64,000 nucleotides of DNA from assembly GCA_964547415.1 (NCBI GenBank), contig CAZJNX010000001.1, forward strand, positions 1-64,000, written 5' to 3'. The notes below the pieces were generated by a model, which made no database searches, was not told the DNA's origin, and saw only the letters and a list, made by a program, of their open reading frames with translations. Source of the DNA: CAZJNX01 sp964547415. GTDB lineage: Bacteria > Pseudomonadota > Alphaproteobacteria > Rhizobiales > Amorphaceae. The translations under genes were made by a program, and so were the position numbers. Below, piece after piece: positions 29,070 to 39,005 of the stretch (position 1 is its first letter; each line of letters opens with the position of its first letter).

Positions 29070-29181
29070 GGCGCGTTCCTCCCTGCCGCGCCCCCCGACG
29101 CGGGAGGAAGGCTTCACCGGGAAGCCGACCCGCGCCTTGCGCAAGATCAAGGCGCACAAGGAGGAATAGGTTCCTGACCCG

Positions 29182-31662
<2,481 letters not shown>

Positions 31663-31699
31663 TCATACAGCGCCGCGCCGGCCGCGGACAGGGCGACGC

Positions 31700-31745
31700 A
31701 CGCCATGCACAAATAGGCATTCCCTGCCGAAATTGTAACCTTTGC
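31700..31745 (-). promoter_or_regulatory. Likely gyrB promoter region
   Basis: A short A/T-rich island stands out in the GC-rich background upstream of gyrB. On the minus strand it contains TACAAT (31737-31732), a fair -10 hexamer; no convincing -35 box is seen. It would give a leader of roughly 100 nt. Confidence 0.4.
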
Positions 31746-31771
31746 CGCGCATTGCGGCGATGGGCGGCCGG

Positions 31772-32682
31772 TCAGGGAGCGGTGGCCGACGTCTCGCCCG
31801 CGAGGGGCACCGGCAAGGCCCCGTTGCGGGTGAAGGCGATCGCGCGGCGCGTGCCGCCCGAGACGGCATCGGTCACGTCGAGGCCGAAGCCGAGCACACG
31901 GTACACCACCGCCGGGCCGCCGTCCGCTGGCCGCAGGATCTCGTGGACGCAGCCCGCGTTGCCGCACAGCCCGAACTCCACCGGCTGCACCGCGAGCAGG
32001 ATCTCCCCGATCCCGTCCGCCGGCACGTCGAGGTCGAACTGCTGGAGGACGACCCCGTCCCGGACCTTCACGGCAACGCCGTGGATCTCCTCGAGGTAGG
32101 CTCTCAGCCCCGCCACCGCGTCCGGGTCGATGGGGCTGCGCGGCGGCAGCGGCGGCGCCGTCGCCTCCCGCGCCGCCTCCACCACGGGGGCGCAAGCCTC
32201 CATCACCCGGGCGATCTCGTCGGACGAGCCCGCGAGCGACAGGGGCAACCCGTTGCCGCTTGCGTGGAAGTCGATGGTCATGGCGCGGCCGCGGCGCATG
32301 GCGGCGAGGAGGTCGTCGTGGCGCGCGGGGTCGTAGAGGTCCACGAGCACGTAGTTGACGCCGTGCTCCGGGCCCACGGGCACGAGGGGGAGCGTTCCCG
32401 CGCTGCGGCCGTCGATCCGGATCGCGGCCGAGACCGCGCCGGTGGCGTCGGCGGTGGTGGACAGCCAGGCGAGTTCGAGCCCGCGTCCCTTGCCGCACCT
32501 GAGCGCGAGGCACTCGACGTTGACGTCCGTCGGGTGGCAGACGGCGGTGCCGATGCCGTAGAGGAGCGGCGCCCAGCCGTCATCCTGGGCAGCCGCCGCG
32601 GCGAGCGACAACCCGACCCCGCGGCGGCGGCGCCGACGAGGCGGGCGATCCGGGCGATCCGGGCGATCCGGGCAAGGCCCAT
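31772..32682 (-). pseudogene. Secreted protein of unknown function with an apparent frameshift in the signal peptide
   Basis: The best start is ATG 32682 (GGGGAGGGA upstream), which reads MGLARIARIARIARLVGAAA and then leaves frame. The 279-residue body is in another frame that opens only at a TTG (32611). Adding one base in the GGGG run at 32617-32620 joins the two into a 303-aa protein with a perfect signal peptide before AQDDGWAP. The mature part has paired cysteines, a MTIDFHASGNGLPLSLAGS region and a C-terminal EFGLCGNAGCVHEIL, but I do not recognise it. It lies 32 nt after the molybdenum-cofactor gene, probably in its operon. Whether the lesion is biological or a sequencing error cannot be told here. 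Confidence 0.65.
32643..32669 (-). repeat. Three 9-bp repeats in the signal peptide
   Basis: GGGCGATCC occurs three times in a row on the plus strand, encoding the RIARIARIAR part of the leader of the gene at 31772-32682. Units are three codons, so copy changes keep frame and are not the cause of the frameshift nearby. Confidence 0.8.
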
Positions 32683-32714
32683 GGGCTCCCTCCCCTTCGT
32701 TCGTCCCGCCGCCG

Positions 32715-34373
32715 TCAGGGGCGGCCGGGGCCGTCGGTTTCCGTGCCCGCGTCGCGCCCGAGGCCGTCGAGGAAGGCGCGCAGGGCTTCCGGCGTGTCGA
32801 TGTCCGCCCGGGCCGCGGCGCCGATCTCCACCTCGGCGACGGCCTCCGGATAGGCCTCGAAGAGGACGCGGCCGCCCGTGTCCCCGCTGATCTCCATGAG
32901 CTCGGCGAAGAAGCGGGACGACCACAGGACCGGGTTGCCCCGCTTGCCGCGCACGGTGGACAGGACCACGTGGGCCGCCGCGTCCCCCTCGTGTGTCTCG
33001 ATCAGCCGGTCCACGTCCGCCGCCGACACCTGCGGCATGTCCCCGAGGAGGACGACGGCGGCCGCCACGTCCTCCGGCAGGGCGCCGATGCCGGTGGCGA
33101 GGGAGGTGGACAGCCCCTCCGCGAAGCGCGGGTTGTGGCGGATGGTGACGGGAAGGTCGGCGATCGCCTCCGTCACCGCCTCCGCGTCGTGGCCGGTGAC
33201 GACGACGACGGGGCTCGCCCGGCTCTTCAGCGCCGCCTCCACGGCGTGGCGCACCATGGGCTTGCCGTCGATGTCGATGAGGAGCTTGTTGCGCGCGCCC
33301 ATCCGGCTCGACTTGCCGGCGGCGAGCACGACGGCCGCCGTCTTCCCCCCCGCCCGGTCTTCCGGGGCGGGCTCGGCCCGCGGCTGGGGCCGGGAGACGA
33401 TCTCCATGAGGAGGCCGCCGACGCCCATGCCCGTGATGTCGCGGGCGGTGACGGGAAGGTGCGCGAGGAAGCGGTCGAGCACCCAGTCGAAGCCGTTCTC
33501 CTTCGGGCTGCGGGCGCAGCCGGGGGCGCCGATCACCGGCTTGCCGGCGACCTCGCCGACGAGGAGGAGGTTCCCCGGGTCCACCGGCATCCCGAAGTGG
33601 TGGACGGTGCCGCCCGCCGCCTCCACCGCCGCCGGGATCACGTCCCGCCGGTCCACCACCGCCGAGGCGCCGAACACGACGATCACCTCGTCCGGCCCGG
33701 CCGCGAGACGGGCGAGGGCGTCGGCGAGGGCGCGGGTCTCGTGGGCCACCCGCTCGTCGGCCGACACCTCCGCCCCCGTCCCCGCGAGCCGCTCGCCCAG
33801 GATGCGGACCGTCTTGTCCACCGTCGCCGTCTTCAGGACCGGCAGGAGGGTGGAGACGGCGGCGACGCGCCGCACGCGGAAGGGGGCGAGGCGCACCGCG
33901 GGCCCGCTCGCCGCAAGATGCCGCTCGGCCGCCGCCATCGCCTCCGGGGCGACGGCGAACGGGATGATCTTCACGGTCGCGACCATGCGGCCCGCTTCCA
34001 CGCGGCGGAAGGCCTCGAGGGTGGCGATGGTGAGGGACGGGTCGATCCGGTTGAGCCCGTCCACCGCCTCCCGGTCCACGAGGAGAACGCCCGCGCCGTC
34101 CGCGAACAGGTTGGCGCGCCCCGTGAAGGCCTCCGCGACCATGACCCCCGGCCCCGCGACGGCCGCGGCGAGGCGGGCGGCCGCCTCGTCCTCGTGGACA
34201 TCGTCCGGGGCGAGGACGGCGGCCACCACCCGCTCGAGCCCGTCGGCGGCGAGCCGCTCCACGTCCGCCGCCGACAGGCGCGTGCCCTTCTTCACGGTGC
34301 CCGAGGCGCCGCGATGGGTATGGGCGAGGATCGCCCCCTCGGCCGTCTCAAGGGGGATCTCGTCGAAGATCAT
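32715..34373 (-). CDS. Molybdopterin-binding / MobA-like nucleotidyltransferase fusion
   Basis: 552 aa. Residues 1-330 resemble the molybdopterin-binding (MoeA/CinA-like) module, with EVIVVFGASAVVDRRDVIP and KPVIGAPGCARSPKENGFDW. Residues 350-545 are a MobA-type nucleotidyltransferase: VVLAAGKSSRMGARNKLL, VVVTGHDAE, LLGDMPQV and the C-terminal DIDTPEAL. Fusions of this kind act as molybdenum-cofactor cytidylyl- or guanylyltransferases for xanthine dehydrogenase or CO dehydrogenase-like enzymes. The next gene upstream is xdhC, 17 nt away, which supports that role. ATG 34373 starts the conserved MIFDEIPLETAEGAILAH opening. Confidence 0.88.
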   Translation of the reverse strand: MIFDEIPLETAEGAILAHTHRGASGTVKKGTRLSAADVERLAADGLERVVAAVLAPDDVHEDEAAARLAAAVAGPGVMVAEAFTGRANLFADGAGVLLVDREAVDGLNRIDPSLTIATLEAFRRVEAGRMVATVKIIPFAVAPEAMAAAERHLAASGPAVRLAPFRVRRVAAVSTLLPVLKTATVDKTVRILGERLAGTGAEVSADERVAHETRALADALARLAAGPDEVIVVFGASAVVDRRDVIPAAVEAAGGTVHHFGMPVDPGNLLLVGEVAGKPVIGAPGCARSPKENGFDWVLDRFLAHLPVTARDITGMGVGGLLMEIVSRPQPRAEPAPEDRAGGKTAAVVLAAGKSSRMGARNKLLIDIDGKPMVRHAVEAALKSRASPVVVVTGHDAEAVTEAIADLPVTIRHNPRFAEGLSTSLATGIGALPEDVAAAVVLLGDMPQVSAADVDRLIETHEGDAAAHVVLSTVRGKRGNPVLWSSRFFAELMEISGDTGGRVLFEAYPEAVAEVEIGAAARADIDTPEALRAFLDGLGRDAGTETDGPGRP

Positions 34374-34390
34374 GGGGCGCCTCGTCCGTG

Positions 34391-35125
34391 TCAGGCGGCG
34401 GTGGCGGGGGCGGGCGCCGGGGCGGCCGCGCCGCTGCCGAGGCGGCGGGCCGCGATCACCTCGGCGAGCACGGCGACCGCGATTTCCGCCGGGCTCGCCG
34501 CGCCGATGGGAAGGCCGATTGGCGCGTGGATCCGCGAGAGCGCCTCCTCCGGAACGCCTTCGGCCAGGAGCCGCTCGCGCCGCTTGCCGTGGGTCTTCCG
34601 GCTGCCGAGGGCGCCCACGTAGAAGCAGTCCGCGGCGAGCGCGGCCTTGAGCGCCGGGTCGTCGATCTTGGGGTCGTGGGTGAGGGCGGCGCACGCGGTG
34701 TGCCGGTCGAAGGCGAGGTCGTCCATCACGTCCTGCGGCCACTCGGGCAGGAGGCGGACGCCGGCGAAGCGCTCCTCGGTCGCGAAGGCGGTGCGCGGGT
34801 CCACGATCAGGACGTCGAAACCCGCGGCCGCGGCCATCGGGGCAAGCGCCTGGGAGATGTGGACCGCCCCCACCATGACGAGGCGGGCGGGCGGCACCGA
34901 CACGTTGAGGAAGAGGTCCCGCTCGCCGGGCCTTGCGCGGCCGGACTTGCCCGAGCGCAGGCGCCCCGCGATCTCGGCGGCGAGCGCCGGGTCGTCCCGC
35001 TCGAGGGCGGGAAGGTCCGCCTCCTCCACGAGGCGCTCGGGCCCGCCGGACAGGTCCGTCACGAGGACCGCGGCGCGGCGGGCCGCGCGGGCCGCGTTGA
35101 GGCGCTTCAGCGTGTCGACCTTCAT
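34391..35125 (-). CDS. XdhC/CoxI-family molybdoenzyme maturation protein
   Basis: 244 aa. XdhC proteins bind molybdenum cofactor and help sulfurate and insert it into xanthine dehydrogenase-type enzymes. The Rossmann-like C-terminal region has RLVMVGAVHISQALAPMA, FDVLIVDPR, ALTHDPKIDDPALKAAL, YVGALGSRKTHGKR and IGLPIGAASPAEIAV, all typical. The N-terminal CoxI part is present but short. ATG 35125 follows GGGGAGGGA and overlaps the BASS transporter stop (ATGA). No large or small subunit of a molybdo-hydroxylase is in the window. Confidence 0.88.
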   Translation of the reverse strand: MKVDTLKRLNAARAARRAAVLVTDLSGGPERLVEEADLPALERDDPALAAEIAGRLRSGKSGRARPGERDLFLNVSVPPARLVMVGAVHISQALAPMAAAAGFDVLIVDPRTAFATEERFAGVRLLPEWPQDVMDDLAFDRHTACAALTHDPKIDDPALKAALAADCFYVGALGSRKTHGKRRERLLAEGVPEEALSRIHAPIGLPIGAASPAEIAVAVLAEVIAARRLGSGAAAPAPAPATAA

Positions 35126-36153
35126 GGGGCTCCCTCCCCGTCCGCACCGCGAGCCTTTCGCGCCCTCGCGCCTGCGTCAAGGCCGCCGGGCGCGACCCCG
35201 CCCATCCGCCCCGCGAGGCCCTTCAGGAGGAACGGCAGGGTGAAGATGGGGATCTGGGCGAGGGCGAAGAAGAACCACACCCGTTCGGGCAGCGCCATGA
35301 TGCCGAGGGCGGCGACGAGGAGGCCGATGTTCCGGTTGCCGGCCGCGTAGGCGATCACCACCGCGTCCGCCCCGTAGCCCCGGCGGAAGACGGCGTAGGT
35401 GAGCGCCATCTGGAAGAGGGCGAGGCCGTAGGCGAAGGCGAGGAGGCCGAGGATCATGCCCGGCCGCTCGATCGCCGCGGCCCGGATCCCGTCCATGGAG
35501 CCGACCCCGAACCACACCATGAAGAAGATGGCGAGGCAGTCGAACACCGGCCGCCCCGCCGCCACCCGCTCCGGCCCGGCCACGCGCCGCACGGCCGTCG
35601 ACAGGACAAAGGCGAGGCCCACGATGAGGGCGAGGCGGAAGGCGAGGTCGCCAGGGGTGAGGGGAAGGTCCGGCTCGATGAAGACGGTGGCGACGAGGGG
35701 CGCGGTGAGGGGCACCATCGCCTGGGCGAACAGGACGACGGCGAGCATGAGCGCCGCGTCGAGCCCCATGATCGCCGCGATGGTGGGCGCGGAGATGAGC
35801 GGCGTCGGCGCCGTCACCAGGAAGATCATGAGGAGGATGTCGGGGTCGCTCTCCTGGAAGCCGAGGAGGATCGCCGCCGACAGGATGATGGCGGGGAGCG
35901 CCACGCAGATCCACCCGTCGGCGAGGACAGCGCGCACGGGCTGGCGCAAGCGCCGGGCGAGCGCGGCCGGGTCCACCTGCAGGAAGGCGAGCGCCATCAG
36001 GATGAAGATGAGGTAGGGCAGCGTCGGCCGGACGAGCGCCGCAAGGTCCTGGAAGGCGATCCCGATGACGGCCGCCAGGCCGACGACGGCGGCCGCGTTC
36101 TTCGACACGAGGCGGACGATGGCGGCGACGGGCGCCGGCAGGTCTGGCGGCAT
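35122..36153 (-). CDS. BASS/SLC10-type sodium-dependent transporter
   Basis: 343 aa with about nine to ten hydrophobic segments and the pattern of bile acid:sodium symporters, including TAPTPLISAPTIAAIMGLDA and the crossover motif AYAAGNRNIGLLVAALG. It likely imports an organic anion with sodium; the substrate is unknown. It is the first gene of a coupled unit with xdhC and the cofactor transferase, so a molybdoenzyme substrate is a fair guess. I chose ATG 36153 (MPPDLPAPV) with GGGGGAT upstream; ATG 36228 would add 25 residues of basic leader. Confidence 0.78.
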   Translation of the reverse strand: MPPDLPAPVAAIVRLVSKNAAAVVGLAAVIGIAFQDLAALVRPTLPYLIFILMALAFLQVDPAALARRLRQPVRAVLADGWICVALPAIILSAAILLGFQESDPDILLMIFLVTAPTPLISAPTIAAIMGLDAALMLAVVLFAQAMVPLTAPLVATVFIEPDLPLTPGDLAFRLALIVGLAFVLSTAVRRVAGPERVAAGRPVFDCLAIFFMVWFGVGSMDGIRAAAIERPGMILGLLAFAYGLALFQMALTYAVFRRGYGADAVVIAYAAGNRNIGLLVAALGIMALPERVWFFFALAQIPIFTLPFLLKGLAGRMGGVAPGGLDAGARARKARGADGEGAP

Positions 36154-36298
36154 CGGCGGGCGGATCCCCCGGGGGCGGCGCCGGTCCGGAGGGAACGGCT
36201 CGCCGGCGAGGCTGCCCGCCACGGCCATGCCGGCGCAAGCGCCGCGCCGGCATGGCCGCCCTGCCGGGCGTGTCCCCCGCGGCCTCGCGGGCCGGTGG

Positions 36299-36865
36299 TC
36301 AGGCCGCCGGGGCGGCCTCGCGGGCGGCGACGGCGGCGATCACCCTCTCGCAGAAGGCCGGCAGGTCGCCCGGGTTGCGGCTGGTGATGAGCCGCCCGTC
36401 CTCGACGACCTCCTCGTCGACGACCCGCGCGCCCGCGTTCTTCAGGTCCGTGCGGATCGAGGGGTAGGCGGTGACGGTGCGGCCCGGCAGGATGCCCGCC
36501 TCCGCGAGGAGCCAGGGCCCGTGGCAGATCGCCGCCACCACCCGGTCCTTCTCCACCATGCCGCGGACGAACGCGACCGCCCGCTGGTTCACGCGAAGGA
36601 GGTCCGGGTTGATCTGCCCGCCCGGGAGGACGAGGGCGTCGTATGCGTCGAGGCTCTCCACGTCGTCGATCGTCCGGTCGACGGTGAAGGCGTCGCCCCA
36701 GTGGTCCTTTTCCCAGCTGCGGATCTCGCCGGCCTCGGGCGAGACCACGTGGACGGTGGCGCCCGCCCTCTTCAGCGCCTGCATGGGCTCCTCGAGCTCG
36801 GAGCGCTCGAAGCCGTGGGTGGCGAGGATCGCGACGGTCCTGCCGGAGATGTCGTGCTCGGCCAT
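36299..36865 (-). CDS. DJ-1/PfpI family class I glutamine amidotransferase-like protein
   Basis: 188 aa. The nucleophile elbow is AAICHGPW with the reactive Cys, preceded by ALVLPGGQINPD and followed by AYPSIRTDLKNAGA, as in YhbO/PfpI. Proposed roles of the family are protein or nucleotide deglycation and stress protection, debated for many members. It stands alone, opposite in strand to the dehydrogenase gene that follows. Confidence 0.9.
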   Translation of the reverse strand: MAEHDISGRTVAILATHGFERSELEEPMQALKRAGATVHVVSPEAGEIRSWEKDHWGDAFTVDRTIDDVESLDAYDALVLPGGQINPDLLRVNQRAVAFVRGMVEKDRVVAAICHGPWLLAEAGILPGRTVTAYPSIRTDLKNAGARVVDEEVVEDGRLITSRNPGDLPAFCERVIAAVAAREAAPAA

Positions 36866-37026
36866 CGGTCTGTCCTTCCTTGATTTCCGGGGCGGCGGGC
36901 GCGGGTTCGCGTCCGCCGGTCCCCGCCCAATCCCGCCCGGCCGGACCCGTTCCCCGCGCCCGGAGCGCGGTTGGACGGACGGGCTGGGGGGCGCTATCGG
37001 GGGTGGTTGCGGTGAGGGAGTACGCC

Positions 37027-38310
37027 ATGGACGGAGCGAACGGACGGGCCGGCGCGGGAACGCGGGCGATCGTGGTCGGTGCGGGGATCGTCGGGGTGTC
37101 GGTGGCGCTCCACCTCCAGCGCCGCGGCCTCGCCGTCACGCTGATCGACCGGAACGCGCCCGGCGAGGCCACCTCCTACGGCAACGCCGGCGTCGTCGAG
37201 CGGGACGGGGTGGTCCCGATCACCTTCCCCTCGTCCCTGTCCGCCCTCGCCGCCTTCGCCCTCAACCGCACCTCAGCCGCCCACTACCACCTGGCGGCCC
37301 TCCCGGCGGTCTGGCCGTGGCTGATGGCACTGCGCCGCGCCTCCGGCCCGCAGGCGCTTGCCGCCTACGCCGCGGCCTCGAGCGCCCTCGAGGCGCTGGC
37401 CCTTCCCGAGCACAAGGCCCTCGCCGGCCCCGCGGGCGCGGCCGCCCTCTTCCGGGAGACGGGCTGGCTGCGCCTCTTCCGCACCGAGGCGGGCTTTCGC
37501 GAGGCCGAGCGCACGTACCTGCCGCGGGCGGCCGAGCACGGCATCCGCCTCGAGGCGCTGACGCCCGAGGCGGTGACGGCGGAGCTGGAGCCGAGCCTTT
37601 CACCCCGCTTCCACGCCGCCGTCTTCTCGCCGGAGACCGCCTCCGTCGCGAGCCCGGGCGAGGTGACGAAGGCCTACGCGCGCCTGTTCGCCGCCGAGGG
37701 CGGGCGGATCGCCACCGGCGAGGTGACGGGGCTGTGCGCGGCCCCCGGCGGCGGCTGGCGGGTGGCCCTCGCGGACGGGGCGGCCCATGGGGCGGACGTC
37801 GCCGTCGTCGCGGCGGGGCCGTGGGCGATGGACCTCCTCGCCCCCCTCGGCTACCGCCTGCCGCTCGCGGTGAAGCGGGGCTACCACCGGCACTATCGGC
37901 CGGTGGGCAACGCCAGCCTCGCCCGCCCGGTGGTGGACATGGAAAAGGGCTTCGTCATCACCCCGATGAAGGACGGGATCCGCCTCACCACGGGCATCGA
38001 GTTCGCCCGGCGCGACGCCCGGCCGACACCGGTGCAGCTCTCCCGCGCCCATGCCCTCGCGGAAGACCTGTTCCCCCTCGGCGAGGCGGTGGAGGACGCG
38101 CCGTGGATGGGCGCCCGGCCCTGCTTTCCCGATTCCCTGCCCGTGATCGGTCCCGCGCCCCGCCACCCGGGGCTCTGGCTCGCCATCGGCCACGGGCACC
38201 TCGGCTTCACCGAGGGGCCGGTCACCGGGCGGCTCCTGTCGGAGATGATGACGGGGGCGCCGACGGTCGTGGACCCGCGCCCGTACCGCGCGGACCGGTT
38301 TTCGGGCTGA
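37027..38310 (+). CDS. FAD-dependent D-amino-acid dehydrogenase-type oxidoreductase
   Basis: 427 aa DadA-like flavoprotein. The FAD Rossmann motif is VVGAGIVGVSVALHLQRRG, then NAPGEATSYGNAG; the C-terminal ATP-like region is MGARPCFPDSLPVIGPAPR with WLAIGHGHLGFTEGP. It should oxidise a D- or imino acid to a 2-oxo acid and pass electrons to the respiratory chain. AGGGAG precedes ATG 37027. It converges with an Lrp-type regulator gene and lies near indolepyruvate oxidoreductase, which could use the oxo acid produced. Confidence 0.85.
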   Translation: MDGANGRAGAGTRAIVVGAGIVGVSVALHLQRRGLAVTLIDRNAPGEATSYGNAGVVERDGVVPITFPSSLSALAAFALNRTSAAHYHLAALPAVWPWLMALRRASGPQALAAYAAASSALEALALPEHKALAGPAGAAALFRETGWLRLFRTEAGFREAERTYLPRAAEHGIRLEALTPEAVTAELEPSLSPRFHAAVFSPETASVASPGEVTKAYARLFAAEGGRIATGEVTGLCAAPGGGWRVALADGAAHGADVAVVAAGPWAMDLLAPLGYRLPLAVKRGYHRHYRPVGNASLARPVVDMEKGFVITPMKDGIRLTTGIEFARRDARPTPVQLSRAHALAEDLFPLGEAVEDAPWMGARPCFPDSLPVIGPAPRHPGLWLAIGHGHLGFTEGPVTGRLLSEMMTGAPTVVDPRPYRADRFSG

Positions 38311-38328
38311 CGCGGGACCGTCGACGGG

Positions 38329-38347
38329 CCGTCCTTCCACCGGACGG
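38329..38347. terminator. Weak hairpin between convergent genes
   Basis: CCGTCC (38329-38334) and GGACGG (38342-38347) form a 6-bp stem around a 7-nt loop in the 63-nt gap between the D-amino-acid dehydrogenase and Lrp genes. Position is the main support. Confidence 0.3.
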
Positions 38348-38373
38348 ACAGGCGGTGCCGCGGGCGCCGGGCC

Positions 38374-38859
38374 TTATCCGTCCCTCAGGGGGAGGGACGG
38401 GGTGTCCTTCACCGTCGCCACCACGATGCGGGACTGGACGTCGGACACGAGGCCGCCGTCGAGGAGCTTGAGGCGCAGGAAGTCGTCGTAGTCCTTGATG
38501 TCCTCCGCCACCACCTTGATGAGATAGTCCACCGCGCCGGTGATCCGCTCGCAGATCACGACCTCCGGCCACGCCCGCATCAGGCCGTCGAACGCCTCCA
38601 TGTTCTCCCGGCTCGGCAACGCCAGCTTCACGAACGCGTAGGCCACGAACGACAGGCCGACCTTCTCCCGGTCGACCAGCGCCGTCACCTGCCGGATGAC
38701 GCCGCTGTCCTTCATCTTGCGGATGCGACGCCAGCACGGCGTCTGGCTGATCCCGACCTCCCGCGCCACGTCCGCCACCGACAGCGACGCGTCCCGCTGC
38801 AGGACCCTGAGGATCCGCACGTCGGCAGGCTCGAGAAGAATCGTTTCGCCTCTGACCAT
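38374..38859 (-). CDS. Lrp/AsnC-family transcriptional regulator
   Basis: 161 aa. The N-terminal winged helix contains DVRILRVLQRDASLSVADVA and VGISQTPCWRRIRKMKDSGVI; the C-terminal RAM domain has ERITGAVDYLIKVVAEDIKDYDDFL and binds amino acids in known members. ATG 38859 (MVRGETILLEPADV) is chosen because the longer frame runs through the divergent promoter of the ferredoxin oxidoreductase gene. It probably senses an aromatic or branched amino acid and controls that neighbour; target is inferred from position. Confidence 0.92.
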   Translation of the reverse strand: MVRGETILLEPADVRILRVLQRDASLSVADVAREVGISQTPCWRRIRKMKDSGVIRQVTALVDREKVGLSFVAYAFVKLALPSRENMEAFDGLMRAWPEVVICERITGAVDYLIKVVAEDIKDYDDFLRLKLLDGGLVSDVQSRIVVATVKDTPSLPLRDG

Positions 38860-38908
38860 GAATGAGGACCATTCTTGCGCAACAGGCACCGTCGGCGCCT
38901 TCGTTAGC

Positions 38909-38923
38909 ACGGAAATTTCCCGT
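38909..38923. promoter_or_regulatory. Candidate Lrp operator
   Basis: ACGGAAATTTCCCGT is a 15-bp dyad with one mismatched pair and an A/T-rich centre, the usual look of Lrp-family sites. It lies in the 146-nt space between the divergent Lrp and indolepyruvate oxidoreductase genes, 50 nt from the Lrp start and about 82 nt from the other start. Confidence 0.4.
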
Positions 38924-39005
38924 CCGGCAGAGTATCTTTCGAGTGGCGCGGTTCCGTGGGGACCGCTCCCATGGATCGCATCGGCCGGCCAAGCTGGAGT
39001 AGCCA

